Source: Triplophysa rosa (taxonomy: Eukaryota; Chordata; Actinopteri; Cypriniformes; Nemacheilidae). From it: a stretch of 64,000 nt of DNA. Below the pieces are notes generated by a model. That model ran no database searches. It was not told the DNA's origin and saw only the letters and a program-made list of their open reading frames with translations. The DNA lies in NCBI RefSeq assembly GCF_024868665.1, contig NC_079899.1:23429572-23493571 (forward strand), given 5' to 3'. The position numbers were made by a program, and so were the translations under genes. Numbering within the stretch: position 1 is the first letter of the stretch; each line of letters opens with the position of its first letter. Below, in pieces: positions 25,021 through 36,900 of this stretch.

Positions 25021-26539
25021 CAATTCTTTACATTTTTTATTCACATTTATTTACAGCTTTTCATTTTGTTGCTGAGTTTGTTGCAATGCATTCTGGGATT
25101 GCTGTATATACATGCAGTGCTGCCTTAGAATTTGAACCAAAATACCTATGATGCTTTGAAATTCTTTTCCTCTTTTCCCCTATCTCTCTCTGTTTGTCCT
25201 GCTGTATCACATTTCATTTTCCTCCTTGTTCCACTTTCGTTCTTGTCCTTTCTCGTTTTGTCATCTTCGCTTCGTTTCAATCGTCTCTCTCCAGCTCTTC
25301 CCTTTGTCGTTCCACCAGCTTCTCTCTCTCTAAATAAAGCCGTCAAGCTCAACGCTTTACTTTCTTCCAGTATCCATTCTCACATAACAGCTCTTTGTCT
25401 TTGTGGCTTAAAGGGCAACATGTATCTTTAAAGAACCCTTTCCTAGTAGGTGAGAGCAAACCAGTGGGAAAAAGCAATCAGTGTAACAAGAAACCCATAT
25501 TAACCCTCCGGATGACATTTAGCACTGCGTCTGTCCCTGCAGACGGGAGAAAGTTCGTAGTGAATTTCGTTAAACCTGTCAAGAATTTGTCCAAGCCTCA
25601 TTTCATCTCAAAGTCAACAGAAAGAAATAAGAATCTAAGATAATTTCATGAAAAAAGTGTCAGGCTGCAGCCTTCTTAATAAGTCCTATGAATGTGTTTT
25701 ATGTGGTTGTGTTTTTTGTTATTGTGGGCTAGAAAATAACCAAGACGCAGATTTAGAAATCATGTTGAAATAACCTGTTTTGCTCTCTCTGTCAAGGAAA
25801 GACAATGCGATCTGCCCGAAAACCGTCTCTTTTATTGTTCAAATGTGCAGCATAATTTTGGCAAACCGAAACCGTCAGCAGATGATTAATCGCCGCAACG
25901 TTAGACAAGCGTTTCAGTGTTGGAGAAATTGCCACAGTAACGTTAGATGGGTTGGCAACCAAATGCTGTGAAACCAGACTGCTAAAACCTGACAAACCCC
26001 TGAGCTGGGGACCTCCGGGCCCCTCTGGCTTTCTGCTTACCTGCCAGTATAAATACATATTTCAGATTCAGTCTGGCCTGTTTCAGGTTTTCTCCCTGGT
26101 GCCGCTCACGTGACATGTGGTGTAAACGCTGAGCTGTTAGGACGGATGGGGACGGTGGGGTAGTCGCGCAGAGGGTGATGAGTTCACATCCTCCGGCACT
26201 GTTTCAGGGCGCTTGCTCACTCATTCCTCTGATGAAAGAGGCGAGCATCACTGCTTAGTCCTTCAGCTAAACTCTATTATAGTCTGTGTGTGTGAGGAAC
26301 ACTAATCCTTTAACTGGATTATTAGTACACTGAATTGTAATGATATAATGTCAATGTATCTGTCAGTTGAGTTAACTGGACAGCGTTTGGTATTGTGAGA
26401 TTAGCGTTATTGATGTTGGTGATGGAAAACACATTTCAATCACCAATGTGCAAAAATATTGATGTTTAAGATTCTTACCTCGGGTTGACATTTACTTGAT
26501 AGGCTACATGCATGAAACGCAAGCTAAACGAATTTTAGG

Positions 26540-27165
26540 ACACCTTAAACCCGAACAAGTTGGGTAAACTCAAAAAGTTTTCAAAACTCAAGTTTTGAGT
26601 TTGTTGTACTCATGCATGTTAATACCTCTTAATTTTGAACATTTAGTAAGGTAGCTCCTTTTTTATTTACAGTTAGATAAAAGGTCTTAAGATAACCTAA
26701 ACATTTCAGCTACATCAACAATTATCAAACAGCCTTCACAGAAAGTGATGCAACACACACGAGAGCTATGGCACCTCCCACAACCTAAGCATAAGCACCA
26801 CTCTTCTGAACAATGGTAACCCCGAAACTCAAAAATACAACAAACTCTTCTAAATATCAAAGATACGTTAACATTTATCATTAACTGTAGCTTTATCCTT
26901 TCTAAAAACGCATAAAATAACACCTAATTTCAAAATTTACTCTCCTAATACAGTCGCACTCAAAGCATGATGGGAACTGAAAATCATTCTCAACAAATCG
27001 TGTTGAATTAACTTGTTTAAATTAAGTTACAATAACGCAAAAGTGGGAATTAGTTACAGAAACTCAAAATATTTAAGTTAGTACCATTTTTTTAATATAA
27101 AATTAAGTTTACACTTCTTTATCTATTTAATTACTGTGAACATTCGAGTTTACAGTGTGTAATGC
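26540..27165. repeat. AT-rich probable transposon remnant
   Basis: An AT-rich block with AAACTCAAAAAGTTTTCAAA near the left side and GAGTTTACAGTGTG on the right, a style seen in fish DNA-transposon remnants. No transposase frame and no clean terminal repeats, so the boundaries are rough. Confidence 0.4.
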
Positions 27166-27262
27166 ATTTGTAAAACAACTTTTTGCCTGTTTTTTGAATG
27201 ATTTACACAAATGAATTGTTCTTGCGGCAAGCATGTACTCATTTACATATGAGCAAGAAACT

Positions 27263-27700
27263 CTGCAGCCATGGAAAAAATTAAGAGACTATTCAAAATT
27301 TTCATTTAATCAGCATTTCTAGATGTATTGTGGTCATTTCAGTCCAGTGTCTGTTGAATTTAAAAAATAAAAATAAAACTCAGGAATTACATAAAGTCAT
27401 CCAACAGCAATGTGAAAGACTGATGACAAGACACATGAGAACTGTGATAAAAGAGGTTATCACAGCAAAAATATTTGTAACTTGTCCTAACTAAACACTA
27501 ACTATTACTGTTATATTGCTATAAAGGGAATATGAACTTGTTTTCTTTGCAGTATTTGAGGTCTGGAAAAGTTTTTATTTAGTGCAAATACTGTAAATGC
27601 AAATAGAAATAATATTTTTATTTGAAAATTGGGAGAAATATTGTTAATAGTTCACAGAATTAAACAAAAATGATTATCGTGGCTGTATATGTGACTTCAT
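27263..27700. repeat. Interspersed repeat X, copy 2
   Basis: Begins GCAGCCATGGAAAAAATTAA, then TTTAATCAGCATTTCTAGAT, CCAACAGCAATGTGAAAGAC, TTTTCTTTGCAGTATTTGAG and TGCAAATAGAAATAATATTT. It ends about 55 bases before the first supported talpid3 exon. Non-coding. Confidence 0.8.
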
Positions 27701-27757
27701 GTATGAAGCATCTCACTAAAAATAAATTTAAGTCTCATCTCTCTGATGCTTTTGCAG

Positions 27758-27953
27758 AAGCACACAGATGTCACCTAAAGCATCACGTTCTGGAAACCAA
27801 GGACCATCAGAACCAGCCGTGAAGCAACAGAGCAAACTGGAGGACCACAGAGAACAGGCACACATGGCATCTTCCAGCTCAGCCGTGCGGCGGGCCGGCG
27901 AGATACTGCGAGATCTGGGCCGACTAAAAAATGAGATGAGTCGTCTAATTCAG
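27758..27953 (+). CDS. talpid3: talpid3 exon A (first supported exon)
   Basis: Acceptor TTTTGCAG|AAGCACACAG, donor CAG|GTGAGA. The frame reads STQMSPKASRSG ... SSSSAVRRAGEILRDLG and RLKNEMSRLIQ, an amphipathic helix. The frame is open upstream of ATG 27768, so it most likely continues from an earlier exon (phase 2 entry). An alternative first exon using ATG 27768 cannot be excluded. Confidence 0.85.
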
Positions 27954-30900
27954 GTGAGAGCCTCGGAAATCAATGCTAACTTTCACACTCTGGCTTTGAG
28001 TATAGTTACTAGAATAGATCTCATGCAGTAGTGTTATCTGTCTTGAGCAAGCCTATTAAAAGTTAAGCGGCTAGCTTCTTCTTATTTGTCATTACTCTGA
28101 AATGGGAGGATGACGGCTAAAACGGACATCGTAAGTTTGAATTCTGAGGCATATTTCAAGACAAAATACCCACATGTGTCCTTTGAATAACTTATTCATT
28201 AACACCTTAAGTTTATTTTTGGCTTGGAACCTAAATGCAAATGGTTTGTATATAAATAACTTTATTTTTTTCATAACGCAGTGTATATGCACTGCAAACT
28301 GTATATGCAGTGAATTCACTTGTTTACTACTAAAATGTATTTTTATCTTATTTGGTTATTTTCTCTTTTTTATAAACCGCACGCAAAGCAAAAGATTATT
28401 CCTAACCACAAGTCTGGCATCAATACAACAACAGCTACAAAAACAAGATTTTAAACAGTTAAAGTAAAATGAAATGGACAATTAAGACATTTTAGCCACC
28501 GTATGTACCAGCAGGTTTCTGCTCTCTTAAAGTGGCCCAATGACCGCCCAAGTGTTGAGCTCCGGATCGACTTAATCTAATTGGAGGGGGGCCGCTGATG
28601 AAATCAAGCCGAGCCACCGAAGCGAGACATTTGTGTCTCATTGACCAGACACCAATTTTTCCAATTGTTTCGTTCCTCTGCCTCCCACACTAATAAATTA
28701 CAGCACTTCTTCATTCTCACCAAATGTGCCACTGCCTGTTTCCATCCATTACTGTCACACTCGCTCTCCCAGTATGGCATTGAGTTTCCAGTCACGTCTC
28801 TGCGGCTGAAAAATTCCATCAGCCCGGAATAATGTAACATACAGCAAATGACACATTAGCATATAATTGAGGATGCAGGATCTGAATGCTCTTTGGCCGC
28901 TGTCAGAAACTCTCTCTCGCTCTCGCTCAGTCACTGGTCCTGCAGTCTGGCCTGTTTTAATAGAATGTCATTCACACTGCGTAGTGAACTAACACGTCAT
29001 GCGCCTGCGGCTGATTTCCAAAGTGTGCCATTTTGTAAAACAATAAGAAATGTTATATTACTAGTTACATTTAATTGCATGCAAAAGCACGTCGATGCAT
29101 CTAATGTTTTACATAAAAGTTTAAGTTCGTGTTCAAGGCAACTAAGATTCTGCATGTTGGTCCTTGTCCTTTCAGACTGCTGATGCGCTTCCTGCGCAGC
29201 ACGCCAAGTCGACCCAGAACAGCAGGAGCAGCCATCTCACACCCTCCACCCCGGTCCCGCCTCCTTCCACAACCCCCATCTCCATGGTAGGTTTCCATGG
29301 CAACCCCATCCTCTGCAGTGCCTGGTTTACGAGGTTGCTTCTCTGAGCGTTTTCTATTCACAACAACAGATAGGCACACCGGTACCTTTTGTGTCGTGTA
29401 ATTTAAGGCACGCTGCTATTCAAAGACCGTTCAGATAAATCAGCGTTGTTATCGGTAGTTTGCACCTGGGGTTAGAAAAGAAATGTGCAATGACTCTAAA
29501 AACACTTCTGTAAGCCGCTGCAGCAAATTACAGCATTCTTTGTGTTGAGATTTGTTTCTTTTCGTCCGAGTCAATAATCGCAGCCTCTTGTTGTTGCCAT
29601 TTATTTTGTCATTTGTATCTCTTCGTTGTTATGTTACATATTATATGAATTGACACTCTTTGTACCAAACTTAAATTAAACAGTTATCTTGCAAACGTAC
29701 TGCAAATGCATCCCCTCTGCCCCAATATCGATCAGGATGTGAATGCCGAATTCATTGTGTGCTGTAAGAGGATCTTTGTAAGTTCATGATTAACAGTATT
29801 TTAGCATCTCTGATGTAGCTTAACGTTCGACAGGAGTACAGGGTTCAGGTTAAAATCTCTCGTCGAGCTCGCCAGGGCAGCATCTGCTGGTCTGTGTAAT
29901 GGATTTATGGAGCTCTCCGACAGATTTGTATTCAGGAGAGGATGTGGAAAGAGACAGCCAAGGACCCTCGGCTGCCCACTTTCATGCTTGCCGAGAAGGA
30001 ACGTGATATGTGTACTACAGGGAACGATGCTGCGCTTCGGGCCAAGATTTACACAGCAGCACTCACCTATATTTGATCAAATCCTACAAGAAAACTGTAT
30101 TTACTATAGGATGCTGTAGTCATTTTTTACTTTATCATAGTAAATATTAAAGTATACTACGGTATTTACTAAACTGCATCAGTTCACAGTAGTTAATTCT
30201 ACAGAATATTTGGTAACACTTTATAATAAGGTGCTATTTGTTAACAATTAGCTAATGCATTAGCTAACATGAACTAACAATAAACAACACTTCTACAGCA
30301 TTTATTAATGTTAGTTTATGCCAATTTTAGCATTTACTAATACATTATTAAAATCAAACGTTGTCACTGTTAACATTATTTAATGCACCACAAATGAACA
30401 TGAATAACTGTATTGACATGACCTAACATTAACGGATTAATGCTGAAAAACTAACTTGTTTATTGTTAGCTAATGCATTTACTACTGTTAACAAATAGCA
30501 CCTTATTGTAAAGTGTTACCGAATATTTTAGTATACTTCAATTTATACTACAGTATGCTACAATGTACCGCCGTTACTATGGTAAATGCTAAAGTATACT
30601 GCAGTATTTTTTTCATTTGGGAGGATTTGAATTTTTTTCCATTTTCATTGGCACATTTCAGATCATTTTAATATGAAACAAATACAGTTAATTTAATTGT
30701 TTACGATATAGCAGTAATGAAGTTATGCCTTTAGTGAATCAATTTACATTTAACATCAAAATTAAATGCATTTCGTTTTACTTTAATGAGTTTTCTTATT
30801 TTTTCTCCGAAGCTGCTCTTTTAAAAAGATTTTGAAGGAAATAAGCACGCGCCCGGAAATACATACGATTATTTAAATGATCTCCTTTCCTGCAGCCCTC

Positions 30901-33900
30901 AGAGCCCATTGATGTAATTCCCACCAGAGCCGTTCCTTTAAACAGACTGAGCATTCTGAAGAGCATCCAGCCGCCCACATCCATGTTTGAGGATGCAGGA
31001 CAGGTCCTGAGGCGGGTCAGGCAGCGCAAGAAGGTTCTGGAAGAAAATCTGCAAGCCATTTTGAGAGCCAAAGATGGAGAGGTGCTTCATGCCCAGTTAG
31101 AGGCACTGTCAAAAAACAGGTATGAGTGTTAAGGCCCTTTTAAAAGTACCATTGAATTACAATATCAGTATAAAAGTGGTGTTTTGACATTGCTGTCATG
31201 GTAATTTGAAGGTGTGAGTGCCATTTAAATTGGAGATGTGATTATTACACTACCTGTCATAAATCTGGACATCCATTCATTATTAATAGCATTTTCATAA
31301 TACAGTAATAATAAAGTTACAGTGAAAATTCTTCCATCATTTATTCACCCATGATATTACAAACCTGTATGACTTTCTTTCTTCTGCAGAACACAAAAGT
31401 ACATATTTTGAAGAATGTTGGTAACCAAACATTATTGGCCCCCATTGACTATTGTATGAACACAAACCCACTGAGACATTTCTCAAAATATCTTCTTTTG
31501 TGTTCCACAGAAGAAAGAGTCATATACAGATTTTGAATGACATGAGAGTGAATAAATGATGACTGAGTTTTTATTTTTGGGTGAACTATCCCTTTAAGAT
31601 CAAAACTGGGTTTTGATATTTTAGTGTGCAAACATTTGACTGTTAACCATCTTAATCACTTCAAGACATTTCTAAAACAGTAAATGGTCTACTTGAGCTA
31701 TTTTCTCTTTCTCTCTCAGTAAATAATTTATTGCATTAATATTGTCATTTGTTTGCTAGTCGTGAGGTTTAGATCTCTTGCAATTTTACCAATGCTTCTG
31801 AGAGCTCTGCTGGTTAACTCCAGCGTTTTTCTAGTGTTTTCATGCTTTTGAAAGTTTGAGGCAGTGAACCAGAATGCGAGTTTGATTGACAGCTGGCCTC
31901 AGAGCACACTCCAGGCAGGAAAGGTCTAAGGCAAAGGAAAGCGTCACATTGATAGGCAGCTGTCAGCAGAGGCCTCTACTCCGATGCCGCAGAAGAGGCG
32001 CTCGACCTCAAGATATTCAACCCGCAGCATCACCTCTGAGAGCGGAGCTGGCTTCCACCCGAGGTTAACAGCTCTGGCATCGCATTAAACTCAGAACAGA
32101 ATCTTACAGGTCTTTTTCTTACACAAAGGCAAGAATGATTGTCAGCCACGTGGGGTTAAAATCAAATATGGCTGCAAAAATGGTGCGCTGTGTTATTCAG
32201 GAGAATAGCAAAACTATAGCTTTTGTAGCTGAATGTCAATTTAGAAATATTCCTTTTCATTACTGTTAACTTACTACTCTTGGTGTTATGGAGAGAAATG
32301 CGTGACACAATCAAATGTAACGAATATTTTTCTAGCACAAAAAACTGAAAGGGTTCATTTCTGCTATGCTGTACATTTTTATTGTGTCCTTCAAATGTGA
32401 CTTAATATATTAAATAAAATATGAACCTCCGATTTTTCATTCATTTTTAATTTATCGCCATTTCCAAAATGAAGGAAACATTTAGGATTACATTTATAAA
32501 GTAAAACAGGATTGAATGTATAATGATTTGTTAAGCAGAAGTCGCCAGTTACATTTTAAAAGGTTGTTAAAAAATTATCGAAATTCTCTCTATTATAGAT
32601 ATATGGCTAATGTCAACATTTTATTAGTCGACTCTCGCGTACTGAAGGTCTGGGAACTTTGGCCGGTTTCTTTGGCCAAGGCCTGCCCAAAACGCCATTT
32701 GTCTGAAAGGTAAAGCAACCAATCACGTTTCGTTTTGTGTCGCGTCATGTTTAGCGTGGAAATGTCCCCACAGTAACAGGCCGGTGTACATTCACGAACG
32801 TCAAAAGCTAACAGCAACAACAATGATTATAAGTTTATGTTGTGAACCTCGCATACTTTTAAGAATTTAGCGTTTAGTCGATCGTGATGAATTCTTATTG
32901 CAACCGTTGTAAACACGACAGCTTACTTCTTCGAACGGCTTCGTGTTGCTTCCAGGCAGACCATAAAAAGAACGCGACACGCACGTCTCCTGGAAATCCT
33001 GTGGAATTCAACCAATCAGATGACGTGTTTCCAAGAAAGTGAGCCTTTTGCATCAGACGTGCAGCCAACGGTCAGTGGGCGTGACGTCTGAGGCTGAGAC
33101 TAGCTTTTTATTTCCATCCGTGTTGCTTTTTATTTGTAAATATTTATTTAAAAGTTGCAGATTTTTAAAGGGAGCGCATAGCAGAAATGAACAATTCTCA
33201 TTAGGTGATAATATCCCCAGTCAGTCACGGCACATGTTTGTTGTAAACGCTCCACCAGGACGTTATGCCTCTGCGCATTATGGACAGTTTGCATTTGTTT
33301 GCAGCTTTTAAACATTACGCTCAGAGCCAAACAAAGTGTTTGGACGGAAGGGGGTCGATTTTTTGCTTCTTTAGCAGATCTCACACAGAGGGGCAAGGCT
33401 TTATAGCGTGAGGTCAGTCTCAATCTTTCCATTCAGCCTCGTCTCAATGTGACATTAGCCCACTTCCCCCGGGCGTAGAGGAGCTAATGGCTTGTGATAC
33501 ACCGCGAGCCACAATCTCTGCCCACATCATGCACTTTTTCAGAGAGAGAGAGAGAGAGGCAGAGTGCTAAAGCAGCAGTTTAAAAAGTGAAATGGAGACG
33601 GCCGCCCCAGGACTGCTGTCTGTTATGTGATGCTGTGTGGATAGCAGTGTTCTCTGGCTTTCCTCGTGCTCAGTGCACAGTCAGTGCTGGAGATGGTAGA
33701 GAAAGACTATTATTGTCCGAATGCTATAATATGTTTTGAAATGAGTGGTCAAGAGATGTATAGTTAGTACTGAAACCACTAATGAAAATGCTTTTGTTTT
33801 GCATTTACATTTGTGCTTCTGGCAGATGCTTTTATCCCAAGCGACCTTAAAGTGCATTCAAGGATTTCACTTTATCTGTCTTGTTTCTGTCTCTCTTGTA

Positions 33901-36900
33901 TGTTTATATAGCACCAAAAACCAACCAAAGTTGACAGAAGGTAGATGCAGGGTTTTCTGGTGGCGTGGGCGCCACATGTTTGTTTAAAACCTGATGATCC
34001 CTTGCTAGAATGTTCCAAAGAGCATCTTGTGTGCTTTAGTGAAAGCAAACAAGTCTGACCTTTTTTCCTTTTTAAGTTCACGTGATCGAATTTGCTTGTG
34101 AGGAGTGTTCAAGAACAGTCAACTTCTATTTCTATTTCCTTTAATGTCTGGGTTTCTTATCTCATTCCTGGTTCTCAAATGGAAATTGGCACTTTAACTA
34201 TTTATTTATTTCCCCTATTTTTTTTCATTCAGACCTAATAATTATATTCAACAACATTTCAAGTGAACCCCATATTTCTTGATATGCAGTAGTTTGCCAA
34301 ATAATGTTATCCATTAAATACCATAAAGGTCCAGTGTATGAAGTTTAGCGACATCTAGCAGTGAGGTTGTGAATTGCAACCCACGGCTCAGTCTACCCCT
34401 CCCTTTCAACGCACTACGGTGTCATCGCGTTCTTTGCGTGTTTACGAAACGCGCAAATATTGCACCAAAAAAGTCATCTGTACATCACTTTAGGCCACTA
34501 CTGCATATTGCCAATATAAGCCTATGAGATATCGGCTGATAAATTGACCAAATACAGCACTAAATGTCTAATGTATTCTGTATTTACATAGCAGGCTGTC
34601 AAATGATACTGGTTGTTTTCTTTAATGTCAATGTGCATTGTTTTGTTCGAAAGCTTTAGCCCAACGTGAGGGCGGTGTTCCCGGCTCGGCGGTCCCCCTC
34701 CGACACCTCTCGAACCCGTCTCGGTATCCAAACTCTTCAACCAAAATGTCACCCCCAATGCTAATTGTCTCCAAAATGGCAGCGACAATCAGCCGCGCGA
34801 GCACGAAAACACAAACGGGCTGATTGATGCGGCTGCCTCTCTTTGCTCTAATGGCTTTGATCTTTTCCTTTGCTGAAAGGTCGCAGGGATTGAGGTGCCA
34901 GATGCTGTTCTGCTCTCCCCCGTTCACCGGTTGAGCCCGCGCTGCGGGAGAAGAGCGTTTCACGTCGCGCTTTATGTGCAGAGCTTGATGGATTCATGCA
35001 TTTGACGATGTGACACTGCAAAACGAGTGTGAAGTTCGATTTTATTCCCGCCATCCGTCGCGATGAAATATTAATGAGGGCGTTTGCAAATGTGGAAGTT
35101 TCCGATCTTTTTATTCCTTCATTATGCACCGCGGGCCCCCTCCGAAAAGTTACACCTCACACTTGGGCAAAGGCAATATTTTCTCAGTTTGAGTTTCAAT
35201 GACTTTGTAATTGTAATTATCCAATGTGCTGAAAATCTCATGAAGGGTGTTGCATAATTCAACAGATGGCAAAGGCTTTGGGTTGCCGAGACGGTGGTGA
35301 GATTTATCGTTCGTCTCGCTGCTTCTAACTAGTTTTCTTGATGCTTCCTACCGTCTCCGCTCATAATTGTTATGGCTTCGTTTCGTCAGTAGCAGAGGCT
35401 TGGAGTTCAAACCTGTATTGAATTGTGTTCAAGTTTCCTCGAATTACATCCCAACTTTCAGCTGAAGTCGTTTGTATTATATAGATATGTCATTTGTAGT
35501 TGTGTCAACTCCAAGAGTGCTTGATGATTCTGGTAATTACTCCGAGAATTACATCTGCTAGCACCCTCGGAGATTATGAGCTTTTATTGTTCATCAGGGA
35601 CTGATGTTTGGGTTTGATGACTTGCCTATGTCACGTTTGGAGTTAAACCGATTTCTAGAGAATTGTGCGACTCTGTTCTGCTGTTTTGTATATTCCTTAA
35701 CTTGAAAAAGTTAAGGAAACTTTGTTCTTAATGTACTTTGATAATACAACTTAATAACATAATTCGTGTTTATTAATATCTCTGTTATTGTCAATACCGG
35801 CATATTATATTTAGGGCTGTCAAACGATTAATCGCATCCAGAATAAAAGTTTGTGTTTACCTAATATATGTCTGTGTACTGTGTATATTAATTTTGCATT
35901 TATAAACGCATATATTTAGGAAATATTTAGATGTATCTATATTTACCAAACGTTTATCACTTTTTATATTATTTTCAATATATGCATGTATGTGTATGTG
36001 TTTATCAATACGAAATTAATATTCAAAGTACACAAACAAATATTATGTAAACACAAACTTTTATTCTGGATGCGATTAATCGTTATAATCAGGTCGGAGC
36101 ACAACAGAAAACAACAGGATTCTGGGGTCAGATCAAGGTAAAAATATTTTAGCCGGAAAAACGTCAACGTCACTAATTGGCAATTGTTGTTGTAGTAGTC
36201 AACATCCCCACCCATCTCCAACCGACACAACATCTTATCTTAGTCCACTCACAACTCCAAATTTGCTGATTCTGATATTATGCGTTTTTAGAGCCGTCAG
36301 CAAATACTTAAAGCTTTTATCTCTTTTTGAGTTTCTCTCTGGAGCCATTTCACTTCTCGTATTTTTTTTTCAGAAGGAACGTGAATAAAGATATGTGCTA
36401 AATAGACTTTACGGCTCATTTTCCACTTTCGCCCCCTTCCCGAGAAGCTCAAATTTGCGAGATAATAAGGAGTTTAAAGGGGCTCAGTTAGAGGATGGTG
36501 AGGAAAATGGCGAGCGGTCCGAAGAGGTTAATTGAAGGTCATTCGCCGAGCTCGAATCAATTGCGCTTCATTTGGAGTCACAAGTGTCTTCGAGCATCAT
36601 CTGATTAGGTGAATCCATCACACCGGCAGACGCCCGGCAGAGACGCAGGAGGCACCGGAGTTCGCTGACAGGGCTTTTATCGTCAGCCAGAGCCTTCCGA
36701 TGAGAGTCTGTGTTTGTGTCGAGAGCTGTTTGGGAGAGATGTGGGCAGCTGTGTCGATGCTTGGATCAGCGAGTCCTTGTGTGTTTGTGTAGGAAGTCTG
36801 TGTGTGTTTGTTGTGGTTCTAGTGGGTGTTGGGTAAGGATCAGTAGGGCTCAGTTCTCTTTGTCTTTGTGTTTTTTTATGGCCAGCTGTTGTGAATTTCA

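Larger units (their letters stand above)
5526..27757. other. 22-kb gene-less interval between irf2bp2 and talpid3 exons
   Basis: I read this interval for exons coding for the talpid3 N-terminus or another gene and found none I could support. It holds the transposon copies listed separately, several microsatellites, and unique blocks with mixed composition (about 8460-8860, 12840-13080, 16380-16700, 20750-21020, 22560-22900, 23200-23780). Those blocks carry no known repeat and could be regulatory. Short non-coding or N-terminal exons may have been missed. Confidence 0.55.
29287..30895. other. talpid3 intron B-C
   Basis: Contains the nested transposons at 30091-30610. Outside them no exon or RNA gene is seen. 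Confidence 0.55.

Noticed and set aside
25520..25643. Possible exon after CCCTGCAG reading DGRKFVVNFVKPVKNLSKPH
   Set aside because: A good acceptor and open frame, but it ends in a stop after about 34 codons, has no donor in phase and does not match Talpid3.
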